A DNA stretch of 64,000 bases, from assembly GCA_900318115.1 (NCBI GenBank), contig ONJJ01000003.1, positions 78,538 through 142,537 of the forward strand. The letters run 5' to 3'. The DNA is from an uncultured Prevotellaceae bacterium (GTDB lineage Bacteria; Bacteroidota; Bacteroidia; Bacteroidales; Bacteroidaceae). Both the position numbers and the translations under genes were made by a program. The notes beneath the pieces are model-generated. The model searched no databases, was not told where the DNA came from, and saw only the letters and a program-made list of their open reading frames with translations. Shown piece by piece: positions 43,285 through 49,668 of the stretch. How positions within the stretch are numbered: position 1 is the stretch's first letter; the number at the start of each line of letters is the position of its first letter.

Positions 43285-43558
43285 ATTTGTTAATCTGGTT
43301 CAGGAAGAATGGACGCATGTTGCTGTGCTTTCGGATTAGATCCACGCTTACGCCTAAGATGGATTCCAGATAATCCGCAGCAGCACAGAGCAAGTATGCT
43401 TTTGGAGGCATAATGACGAAGAGGTCTACGTCGCTGCCGCTGCCGTGAGAGTCCTTGGCGACGGAACCGAACAACCTCATATAGGTAATTCCATATTCAC
43501 TCTTCAGCTCACTGGCGTGGCTCCTGAGAATGTCTATGTATTCTTGCCTTGTCTTCAT
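43256..43558 (-). CDS. mntA: MntA-like minimal nucleotidyltransferase antitoxin
   Basis: This 100-residue nucleotidyltransferase has the full GSx10DxD motif: Gly31-Ser32, Asp43 and Asp45 in LFGSVAKDSHGSGSDVDLFV. It should use ATP to AMPylate the HepT-like toxin encoded just downstream, with which it overlaps by 29 nt. The protein is complete and the active site intact, so the pair is probably functional. Confidence 0.9.
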   Translation of the reverse strand: MKTRQEYIDILRSHASELKSEYGITYMRLFGSVAKDSHGSGSDVDLFVIMPPKAYLLCAAADYLESILGVSVDLIRKHSNMRPFFLNQINKYGIDIFGQA

Positions 43559-43590
43559 GCTTTAGGTGCAATTCTTACGATATTGCGGTG

Positions 43591-43598
43591 CAAATGTA
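43591..43598 (-). promoter_or_regulatory. -7 promoter element of mntA-hepT
   Basis: CAAATGTA on the plus strand reads TACATTTG on the minus strand, 33 nt before the mntA start. Confidence 0.65.
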
Positions 43599-43800
43599 GG
43601 AATTATTTTTGTTATTTGTATTATTCTGCGGTTTTTTTTTCGGAAAGAAGACGTTTTTATGTTATTTAACAGATAATGAGGCGGTAAAAAGGGCGCAGAA
43701 AGGAGGAGATGGCACGGTGTTGCATAAAAAGTAGCACCAGGTCAATTCGTGAATTGCGGACAGGCGGCGGTGTGCACGAGAGGCGTGGCAATCGGTATAA

Positions 43801-44002
43801 TTTATGTCTCGAATTCATGGACTCATTTATGTCTCGAATTCATGTTAAAAGATAAATTATTGTCTCGAATTCATGGACCTCATTTATGTCTTGAATTCGT
43901 GGACCTCATTTATGTCTCGAATTCGTGTTAAAAGATAAATTGATATGGTTTCTTACACGAATTCGAGACACGAATCTGTTTCATGAATTCGAGACATGAA
44001 TG
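43801..44002. repeat. GAATTC-centred direct and inverted repeats
   Basis: GTCTCGAATTC (or GTCTTGAATTC) occurs five times in direct orientation (43806, 43831, 43862, 43888, 43914; spacings 25, 31, 26, 26). Inverted copies occur near 43955 and 43981. The last direct and first inverted copy form a perfect 16-bp stem, TGTCTCGAATTCGTGT (43913-43928) with 43955-43970, around a 26-nt loop. Confidence 0.88.
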
Positions 44003-44177
44003 GGCACTCCTGTGGAGTGCATTTCTCTCGGGCAAAATATTTTCTTGAAAAAATGTCGGAATCTTACGCAAATGGTAGTTAATTCGTTTATATGCAGTTA
44101 GTTACAATGCGTAAGATTCTGCGTAAGATTGGTGATTTTGCGTAAGATTTTTCTTCGTCTTCGGGCATGAAATTGTT

Positions 44178-44255
44178 GTGGTACCCAAAAGTACCAGCGG
44201 TGGTACTCAAAAGTACCAGCGGTGGTACAAATAAGTACCAGCAGTGGTACTCGGC
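44178..44255. repeat. 22-bp tandem repeat with internal GTACC palindrome
   Basis: GTGGTAC recurs at 44178, 44200, 44222 and 44244, a strict 22-bp period. Each junction forms GTACCA-4 nt-TGGTAC, so every unit can fold as a small hairpin. Confidence 0.9.
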
Positions 44256-44280
44256 AATTCATTATGATCCATCGCCTCAT

Positions 44281-44361
44281 GCAACGTGCTGCATCTCGCC
44301 CTGCAACGTGCTGCATCTCGCCCTGCAACGTGCTGCATCTCGCCCTGCAACGTGCTGCACC
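44281..44361. repeat. 22-bp tandem repeat, 3.6 copies
   Basis: Copies start at 44281, 44303 and 44325 and are identical; a partial copy starts at 44347. The unit begins GCAACGTGCTGCATCTCG. The array ends 4 nt before the stop codon of the minus-strand membrane-protein gene. Confidence 0.92.
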
Positions 44362-44365
44362 CTCC

Positions 44366-44764
44366 TTATTCCGCTGCTGCGCTGTCCTGCGGCGCGGCAA
44401 TGGGTGCCTCAGATCCAGCGGAGTGGACGGGCATGACCTGCTCAATGGTCGGGGACAGTTCGTCGACTGCTGAGGTGGTCGTGGTGGCGTTCAGGGAGGG
44501 CAGCAAGGCTTGGATAATGAAGCCCAAAGTCATGAGGGCAGCCACGCTGAGGATGTTCGAGACGAAGGGAACGAGGCGCAGGCGACGTGCCCGGCGGCGC
44601 TGTTCCTGCCGACGCAGGATGAGGGCGTTGTCGGGCACCTGCATCTGCTGGTCCCAGAGGCGCATCTGCTGGCGCAGACGCTGCTGGTGAGCGAGCTCGT
44701 CGATGATGAGGTGGTCGAGCGCATCGAGCTGCCCGGACTCTTCGAAGGTGTATTTGTTCTCCAT
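44366..44764 (-). CDS. Single-pass membrane protein, candidate anti-sigma factor
   Basis: This 132-residue protein has an N-terminal charged helical part (about 1-60, rich in Gln/Arg/Leu, ending RRQEQRRRARRLR), one membrane segment (about 66-90, SNILSVAALMTLGFIIQALL), and a Ser/Thr/Ala-rich tail of about 42 residues. By the positive-inside rule the N-terminus is cytoplasmic and the tail periplasmic, which is the layout of a small anti-sigma factor. It follows the ECF sigma gene by 15 nt on the same strand. I recognise no anti-sigma signature (no zinc-binding His-Cys motif), so this role rests on topology and context. Confidence 0.7.
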   Translation of the reverse strand: MENKYTFEESGQLDALDHLIIDELAHQQRLRQQMRLWDQQMQVPDNALILRRQEQRRRARRLRLVPFVSNILSVAALMTLGFIIQALLPSLNATTTTSAVDELSPTIEQVMPVHSAGSEAPIAAPQDSAAAE

Positions 44765-44779
44765 AATCGTTGTGTTTTT

Positions 44780-45418
44780 TTAGATTAGATGCAGCTGGGC
44801 GAAACGTTGGCGGACAACCTCGCGCAGGCGCTGCATGCACTTGTACTTACTGGTCTTAAGTCCCACCTTGGAAGTGTTTTCCGGGCGCAGAGCCAGAATC
44901 TCGTCGAGCGAGCGCTGCTCGTAGTAGAACAACGTCAGGATCTGCCGGCAACGGTCACTCATGGCGAGCACCGCATCTGCGACAACTCTTTCGCGCTCTT
45001 CGCTGGCCTCGCGTGCAGCAGTCTCTGTGTCGGCAGCGTAGCGGCTGCGGTCCAGCGCATCGAGCACGGCGTTGTCGTCGGTGAGTTCCAGGCGTGAGTC
45101 CTTGCGCAGGAGTTCCCAGTGCTTGCGCTTGGCTATGGCCAGCAGGAATGTCATCAGGCTGCTGGTCATAGGCTGCGGCTGACCGTCGGACCACCGACAT
45201 AGCACTCCGTTGCAGTTCTCTATGCGGTGCGTCTCGATTTCTCTCCAGAGGTGCACCATTGCTTCCTGGAAGATGTCATCGACCTGATCCTCCGCGACAA
45301 AGAGAGCGCCTGCATGGCTGCAGAAGTAAGCCTTGCTGTCGCGATAGAAGCGTTCCATCATGGCGGCATCGTGCTGCGCCACGGCTTCTACGATCTCTGT
45401 GTCGGTCCATTTCTTCAT
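44780..45418 (-). CDS. ECF-type RNA polymerase sigma factor
   Basis: This 212-residue sigma-70 family protein has region 2 at the N-terminus (MERFYRDSKAYFCSHAGALF, then DQVDDIFQEAMVHLWREIE) and region 4 at the C-terminus (MSDRCRQILTLFYYEQRSLD, EILALRPENTSKVGLKTSKY). The linker is longer than in minimal ECF factors (about residues 75-145). It redirects RNA polymerase to a small regulon, probably after an envelope signal. It lies between a PrsW-type protease gene (75 nt upstream) and the small membrane protein gene (15 nt downstream), all on the minus strand. Confidence 0.9.
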   Translation of the reverse strand: MKKWTDTEIVEAVAQHDAAMMERFYRDSKAYFCSHAGALFVAEDQVDDIFQEAMVHLWREIETHRIENCNGVLCRWSDGQPQPMTSSLMTFLLAIAKRKHWELLRKDSRLELTDDNAVLDALDRSRYAADTETAAREASEERERVVADAVLAMSDRCRQILTLFYYEQRSLDEILALRPENTSKVGLKTSKYKCMQRLREVVRQRFAQLHLI

Positions 45419-45493
45419 CGAGGTGAGGGCTTGTTCAATCGTTGATGCACACAGCGGGCACGGAGTGACCCTGCGAGGCGTAAAAAAAGTGAT

Positions 45494-46216
45494 TTAGGAG
45501 AAGTGTTTATAGATTCTGTCAGCCTCCACGAGCTCGCGGATGTGGCGTGTGCCCAGCTTGCGGAGTTCGTTGCAGAAGAGCAGCAGACCGATGGTCAGCA
45601 GCCCTTCGAAAGTCTCGTTGACCTCCGTGGTCATACAAATGGCGTCGTAGATGCCGTGGGCCAGCACGGGCGCTGCCAGCACGAAGACGCGGTTGTGCCA
45701 GCTGTCGTGCCCGAAGTGTACGAGGCTGTAGTAATATCCCATGAGAACCGCGAAGAAGAAGTGACCGGGCACCGAGAGCAAGCCTCGGGCTATGGCCGTT
45801 CCGAACCAGGCGTCGCCGGCATCGAAGAGGTACATGACATTCTCGAAGGCAGCAAAGCCGAGTCCCACGCAGACGGCATAAACTACGCCGTCAAGGTGCT
45901 CGTCGAACTCCTTGTTCTTGCGCAGGAACAGCCAGAGCATGATCAGCTTGGCGGTCTCCTCGGGGAGGGCGGCAGCGCCGAAGCTGTAGATGGTGGCGGA
46001 GAGGGCGTCGGTATAGCCGTTGGGGAGTATTCCGGAGTAGACGAACGGCGTGGAGAATAGCAGCGAGACGAAAACGGATGCCACTCCGCAGAAAAATGCC
46101 TTCACGAGCTGTCCTATGGGTTCTGGATGCTCGCGGTCGCGCCTGAGAATGAAGAACATAAGCACTACGGCGGGAAGTAGTGCTGCAGCCAGGAGAAGGA
46201 AGGGAGATGCGTTCAT
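45494..46216 (-). CDS. PrsW-family intramembrane metalloprotease
   Basis: This 240-residue polytopic inner-membrane protein has about seven hydrophobic segments. PrsW motifs are visible: EExxK in AALPEETAKLIMLW, FAAFENVMYL (FxxxE), HFFFAVLMGYYY, and HGIYD near the end (HxxxD). In Bacillus subtilis PrsW makes the first cut in the anti-sigma factor RsiW. Here it is followed by an ECF sigma gene and a single-pass membrane protein gene, so the same logic is plausible. I chose the start at 46216: an in-frame ATG at 46276 adds 20 residues that run into the likely promoter (a TACTTTG-like box on the minus strand at about 46244-46250). Confidence 0.88.
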   Translation of the reverse strand: MNASPFLLLAAALLPAVVLMFFILRRDREHPEPIGQLVKAFFCGVASVFVSLLFSTPFVYSGILPNGYTDALSATIYSFGAAALPEETAKLIMLWLFLRKNKEFDEHLDGVVYAVCVGLGFAAFENVMYLFDAGDAWFGTAIARGLLSVPGHFFFAVLMGYYYSLVHFGHDSWHNRVFVLAAPVLAHGIYDAICMTTEVNETFEGLLTIGLLLFCNELRKLGTRHIRELVEADRIYKHFS

Positions 46217-46333
46217 TGGGCAAAGAAAAATCACAAAATACGGGTCAAAGTAAGTAAAAAAGTCTTGAGTATGCAAATTTTTCGGCAGAAAGTTTCATAA
46301 TCACCCCTACTTTGCGATTTATTTGCAAAAAAG

Positions 46334-46365
46334 TTTGGTGGAAACTGCAATAGGTATTACCTTTG
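46334..46365 (+). promoter_or_regulatory. Strong promoter with no following protein gene
   Basis: TTTG (46334-46337), a 20-nt spacer, and TACCTTTG (46358-46365) form a full consensus promoter on the plus strand. No plus-strand gene follows for over 600 nt, which points to an RNA product. Confidence 0.7.
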
Positions 46366-46369
46366 CAGC

Positions 46370-46627
46370 AGAAAAAGAGAGGAACATGCCTCTTCCACTC
46401 TTCAAAACGCGATCATTGACACCTTACCAAATAGCTTAGGCCGCATCGGTTCGATCGGGAGACTCATCAATAACATCAGAAAACCGAGAACGTTCTGCAT
46501 TCCAATGGCGGGCTGCGCCCCTCACGGGGTAACCTCTCTCACGGGAGGCCGGCAGATTACAAAGGGTGCAGGCACTCAAATCATTCATACTCGGAGTTCT
46601 CATCACATCATCGGTGCGGCTTTTTTT
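46370..46627 (+). ncRNA. Candidate structured small RNA (rod-like, possibly 6S-like)
   Basis: Transcription from the 46358 box would run to the T-tract at 46620-46627. The segment 46440-46620 folds by eye into a long rod: GCCGCATCG (from 46441) with CGGTGCGGC next to the T-tract; GAGACTC with GAGTTCTC; CCGAG with CTCGG; CTGCA with TGCAG. It is topped by two small hairpins, CCCC-TCAC-GGGG and CCTCT-CTCAC-GGGAGG. Unpaired A/T-rich strands in the middle form an open bubble. This overall shape and length resemble 6S RNA, but I recognise no diagnostic sequence. A 17-codon ORF (46387-46440-ish) precedes the rod and may be chance. Confidence 0.45.
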
Positions 46628-46632
46628 GTGTC

Positions 46633-46659
46633 CTCGCGCGCACAGGATAAATGCGCGCG
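46633..46659. repeat. TCGCGCGCA inverted repeat
   Basis: TCGCGCGCA / TGCGCGCGA, 9 bp perfect with a 9-nt loop, just after the T-tract of the RNA candidate. It may be a barrier to readthrough toward the minus-strand 64-residue gene. Confidence 0.6.
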
Positions 46660-46707
46660 AAGGAATAATAGGAATGCGCGTGCGAAATAATAAAAAGGAC
46701 GCAAGAG

Positions 46708-46902
46708 CTATGAACCCAACAGCTTGCGGAACTCCTCTTGCTGTTCGTGGCGTTGCTCTGCCGAGAGTTCTGGATAACGTTCTCCTATCCAACGGGCAAA
46801 AGCCTCGATGGCCTTCATCTTCATCATGGACTTACCAGCCTTTAAGCCACTGGCATAAGGCGTGTGGGGCAGCAGCGCCCGGTTGAAATTTCCGTCACTC
46901 AT
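46708..46902 (-). CDS. Small conserved-looking protein (64 aa)
   Basis: 64 residues: MSDGNFNRALLPHTPYASGL, then KAGKSMMKMKAIEAFARWIGE and a Glu/Gln-rich helical end (AEQRHEQQEEFRKLLGS). The NRALLPHTPYxSG start is familiar from a short Bacteroidales family of unknown function. It has no signal peptide or membrane segment. A -7 box lies 25 nt upstream, divergent from the amidase promoter, which supports it being a gene. Confidence 0.7.
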   Translation of the reverse strand: MSDGNFNRALLPHTPYASGLKAGKSMMKMKAIEAFARWIGERYPELSAEQRHEQQEEFRKLLGS

Positions 46903-46926
46903 AACCTTTCCTTGTTAAATTTTGTG

Positions 46927-46934
46927 CAAAATTA
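46927..46934 (-). promoter_or_regulatory. -7 promoter element of the 64-residue gene
   Basis: CAAAATTA on the plus strand reads TAATTTTG on the minus strand; divergent from the amidase -7 box at 46978. Confidence 0.6.
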
Positions 46935-46977
46935 CATATTTTCTTCCAATTTCTCTCGTTATTTCAGCAGAAAGAAC

Positions 46978-46985
46978 TATATTTG
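46978..46985 (+). promoter_or_regulatory. -7 promoter element of the amidase gene
   Basis: TATATTTG, 19 nt before the ATG at 47005; it rules out the in-frame ATG at 46864 as the start. Confidence 0.7.
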
Positions 46986-47004
46986 CGCCAAAATAAGGAG
47001 TAAA

Positions 47005-48339
47005 ATGAAGAGAATATGTATTTTTCTTGCCTGCTTGGCAACGGTTTTGTCGTTGTCGGCAGCCAAAAAGGTAACCTGGGTCATCGACGCCGGGCACGGT
47101 GGTCGCGACACGGGGTGCGAAGGAACCCTTACTAAAGAGAAAGACATCACTCTGGCTGTGGCCAAGGAAGTGGGGCGGCTGGTGAAGAAGAACATCAGCG
47201 GAGTGCAGGTGGTCTATACGCGAGAGAAGGACAAGTACCTGACGCTGCAGGAACGTTGCGACATCGCCAATTCGCGGGGAGCCACGCTATTTATCTCCAT
47301 CCACGTGAACTCCGCCTCTAATCAGTTCGCTCGCGGCACGGAATCCTTCTTCGCAACCAATGTACCCCTGAAGGGCACGCAGGCTGGCAAGAGCGAGTTG
47401 CTGGCGCTGTTGTTGCAACGGCAATACCTCTCCCACGGCCGCGAAATCAGCCGAGGGGTGAAGCAGCGCGAGCTGTACGTCTGCGAGCACACGAACATGC
47501 CAAGCGTGCTGACCGAAATAGGATTTATCTCCAACCTCAACGAGGAGGCATACCTCAACAGCAAAGACGGACAACGCGAACTCGCCGAAGCCATCTACAA
47601 AGCATTGGCTGAATGGAAAGACCTCACCAAGGACGGCACCGTCTCGCAGCGAGACCTGCGCAAACTGCGCATCACACACTATGCTCCAATCAGCATGACC
47701 ACCATGGCAAACACACAGACACCTGCCTGGGAACCGGGAGAGGTGAAAGTGCGGGAGCCGGAAACGAAAGCGGAGGGCACGGAGTCGAAGACCGATGAAC
47801 CGGAGCCGAATTTGGAAGAACCGGAAAACAAGGTCGAGGTAACCGCGATAACTGTGGAGCCAGAGAAGGTTGATGAGCCCAAGGGTGTTGTGGAAGAGAC
47901 CTTGAAACCTGAAGAAGCAAAGAAAGCGGAAGAACCCAAGAAAGCGGACAGTTCCAAGAAGGATGACGGCCCCAAGAAAGCGGGCGGCAAGAAAGTTGAA
48001 GAGTCCAAGAAGGTTGAAGAGCCCAAGAAGGCAGATGATTCCAAGAAGGCCGGCGAACCACAGAAGACCGAGGAAGCCAAGAAACCTTACTTCGCCATCC
48101 AACTGATGAATCTTGCCACGGCGCTGAAAGAGAACGACTACCGCCTGAAGGGCTACAAAGGAGTGAAGCAGATTCCGGCGAACGGACGATTCAAGATCAT
48201 CTACGGACACAGCGAGAGCTACAAGGATATTAAGAATGAGCTCGTGCAGGTGCGCGAGACCTTCCCCGAAGCGTTCATCGTAGCTTTCATGGGCGAGAAA
48301 CAAATCACCACAGCCGAAGCCCTTCAAATACTGAAATAG
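47005..48339 (+). CDS. N-acetylmuramoyl-L-alanine amidase (Amidase_3) with SPOR-like C-terminus
   Basis: This 444-residue protein has a signal peptide (MKRICIFLACLATVLSLSAA). The zinc amidase domain (about 23-215) has WVIDAGHGGRDTG (first His), a conserved Glu, the second His in ATLFISIHVNSA and the catalytic Glu in VLTEIGFISN. It cleaves the amide between MurNAc and the stem peptide during cell separation. A long Glu/Lys/Pro-rich linker (about 240-365) contains repeats of the EEPKKA/DSSKK type. The C-terminal 80 residues (from YFAIQLMNLATAL) resemble a SPOR domain that binds denuded septal glycan. The next gene begins directly after the stop. Confidence 0.9.
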   Translation: MKRICIFLACLATVLSLSAAKKVTWVIDAGHGGRDTGCEGTLTKEKDITLAVAKEVGRLVKKNISGVQVVYTREKDKYLTLQERCDIANSRGATLFISIHVNSASNQFARGTESFFATNVPLKGTQAGKSELLALLLQRQYLSHGREISRGVKQRELYVCEHTNMPSVLTEIGFISNLNEEAYLNSKDGQRELAEAIYKALAEWKDLTKDGTVSQRDLRKLRITHYAPISMTTMANTQTPAWEPGEVKVREPETKAEGTESKTDEPEPNLEEPENKVEVTAITVEPEKVDEPKGVVEETLKPEEAKKAEEPKKADSSKKDDGPKKAGGKKVEESKKVEEPKKADDSKKAGEPQKTEEAKKPYFAIQLMNLATALKENDYRLKGYKGVKQIPANGRFKIIYGHSESYKDIKNELVQVRETFPEAFIVAFMGEKQITTAEALQILK

Positions 48340-49044
48340 ATGGATCAGCACTACAACCCCGTTATCTACCAGCGATTGTGCAGCCTCTTCGACGCCCGCG
48401 ACTGGGATGCCCTGCAGAGCTACCTCGACGGGCTCTCCAACGCACATTTCCGAACGTCTGGTTATCTCATTGGCGAACGTCTGTTGCCGGGTGCCCGGCG
48501 CGAGGACTTCTGGGAGGTGATGCGCCGACTGATTCTCTGGCAACCACGTGCCTTCACCGTCACCACGGGCAAGGCTGCCTTGTTGCGGCTGAAACATGGC
48601 TCGATAAGCTTTGAGGATGCTGGTTTCCAGGAACTTGTAGGTGCGCTCTCTGTGCCGGAACGAATCATCGACCGACAGAAATTATTGTTGCTGTGGTTGC
48701 CTGCCATCGAAGACCCGCAGACTGTGGAACAGCTGTTTAGGCAATTTTGCATCAATGATCGTCGTCGCGTGGATTTCCTCCTCCGAACCGAGGGCCTGGT
48801 GGCTGCTTTCGTTCTCCTGCGCGTTCTCTGCTACGAGGAACACGACCGCGATTTCCTCATCAACACCTGCCGGCAGGTCATGAAGCGGGGCGACAACCTT
48901 AGCTTCAACCTCGCCAGTTTGCTACGCACCTATTTCGACTTGCCGGAAGTCAAGGGTACTTTCTCCCTTGCCCTCCAGCCCTACGAACTATCGCGCTTGG
49001 ACACCGACTTCGATGTCTTCAGCCGAGTAATGACAAAAGTTTAG
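48340..49044 (+). CDS. Hypothetical protein, translationally coupled to the amidase
   Basis: This 234-residue soluble, mostly helical protein starts at the nucleotide after the amidase stop codon, so the two are surely on one transcript. Segments such as YQRLCSLFDARDWDALQSYL, RTSGYLIGERLLP and DLPEVKGTFSLALQPY show a regular helical pattern but no motif I know. It has no signal peptide or membrane segment. Its 3' end overlaps the 3' end of the minus-strand HAD gene by 26 nt. The close coupling suggests a role in envelope or division, but that is only context. Confidence 0.75.
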   Translation: MDQHYNPVIYQRLCSLFDARDWDALQSYLDGLSNAHFRTSGYLIGERLLPGARREDFWEVMRRLILWQPRAFTVTTGKAALLRLKHGSISFEDAGFQELVGALSVPERIIDRQKLLLLWLPAIEDPQTVEQLFRQFCINDRRRVDFLLRTEGLVAAFVLLRVLCYEEHDRDFLINTCRQVMKRGDNLSFNLASLLRTYFDLPEVKGTFSLALQPYELSRLDTDFDVFSRVMTKV

Positions 49045-49642
49045 CCATCCACGGCCCGTTCTTTTCGACGAGTAAGGTGTGGATTCCGAGTGCCTCTGCC
49101 GCAGCAATATTGGCGGGGCTATCATCCAAGAACACAGTCTCTTCCGCTAAGATTCCTGCATCGGCGAGCATATAGCGAAAGATGCCTGCATCGGGTTTCA
49201 TGATACCTACTTCATAGGAGGTGTAGCACTTCTCGAGATAGCTGCTGAGGGGACGGCCGGAAGCACTGAAATCTGAACTCTCGGCCCACGATTGCACAAA
49301 GGGATTGGTGTTCGAGAGCAAAAACGTACGGTAACCCTCAGAGCGCAATTGGTCCAGGTCCCGCAGCTTCTGCTCGTCCATGGGAGCTCCCACGTAGCCC
49401 AGCCACGCATGACGCACCTCTTCGTGCGAGAGGGGGCGGTGGCACATCTGACTCAGTTCCTCACGGAAGTCGTCGGGGCTGATGCGTCCGGATTCCAGTT
49501 CCTCGAAGACGCCTCGCTGGTGGTAGCGATCCAAGCGTTTTTCGGCATCTACGAGTCCTATGGCCTTGAAACGCTCCACAGCCCCTTCCCACGAAAGGTC
49601 GAAGAGTACGCCTCCGAAGTCAAAAGCAATGTTCTTTATCAT
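49019..49642 (-). CDS. HAD-superfamily hydrolase
   Basis: This 207-residue haloacid dehalogenase-like phosphatase has motif I FDFGGVLFDLS (second Asp changed to Gly, DxG, as in epoxide-hydrolase-type and some YihX-like members), motif II FLLSNTN, motif III Lys in VGIMKPDAGIF and motif IV VFLDDSPANIAAA. The YihX-like group dephosphorylates sugar phosphates such as glucose-1-phosphate; the substrate here is unknown. I chose the ATG at 49642 because family members start just before the first motif; an upstream in-frame ATG at 49672 overlaps the end of serB. Confidence 0.87.
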   Translation of the reverse strand: MIKNIAFDFGGVLFDLSWEGAVERFKAIGLVDAEKRLDRYHQRGVFEELESGRISPDDFREELSQMCHRPLSHEEVRHAWLGYVGAPMDEQKLRDLDQLRSEGYRTFLLSNTNPFVQSWAESSDFSASGRPLSSYLEKCYTSYEVGIMKPDAGIFRYMLADAGILAEETVFLDDSPANIAAAEALGIHTLLVEKNGPWMAKLLSLLG

Positions 49643-49668
49643 ATACGAATGTCCGAGTGAGCATGACG

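Larger units (their letters stand above)
43599..44365. other. Hypervariable non-coding region with three repeat arrays
   Basis: About 770 nt between mntA and the membrane-protein gene contain no convincing gene. It holds the GAATTC-centred repeats (43801-44002), a triplicated TGCGTAAGATT (44108, 44120, 44139) and two 22-bp arrays (44178-44255, 44281-44361). Overlapping ORFs in these arrays are by-products of the repeat period. Confidence 0.7.

Noticed and set aside
44167-44690. Plus-strand ORFs of about 83-134 residues across the 22-bp arrays
   Set aside because: A 22-bp period shifts frame each unit, so repeats give long open frames by chance; the proteins are Cys/Arg/His-rich nonsense.
46436-46792. 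118-residue minus-strand ORF over the RNA candidate
   Set aside because: It overlaps the end of the 64-residue gene and the structured RNA region and shows no protein-like pattern.
46864-47004. Upstream extension of the amidase gene
   Set aside because: The region contains the divergent promoters and the extra residues hide an otherwise clean signal peptide starting at 47005.
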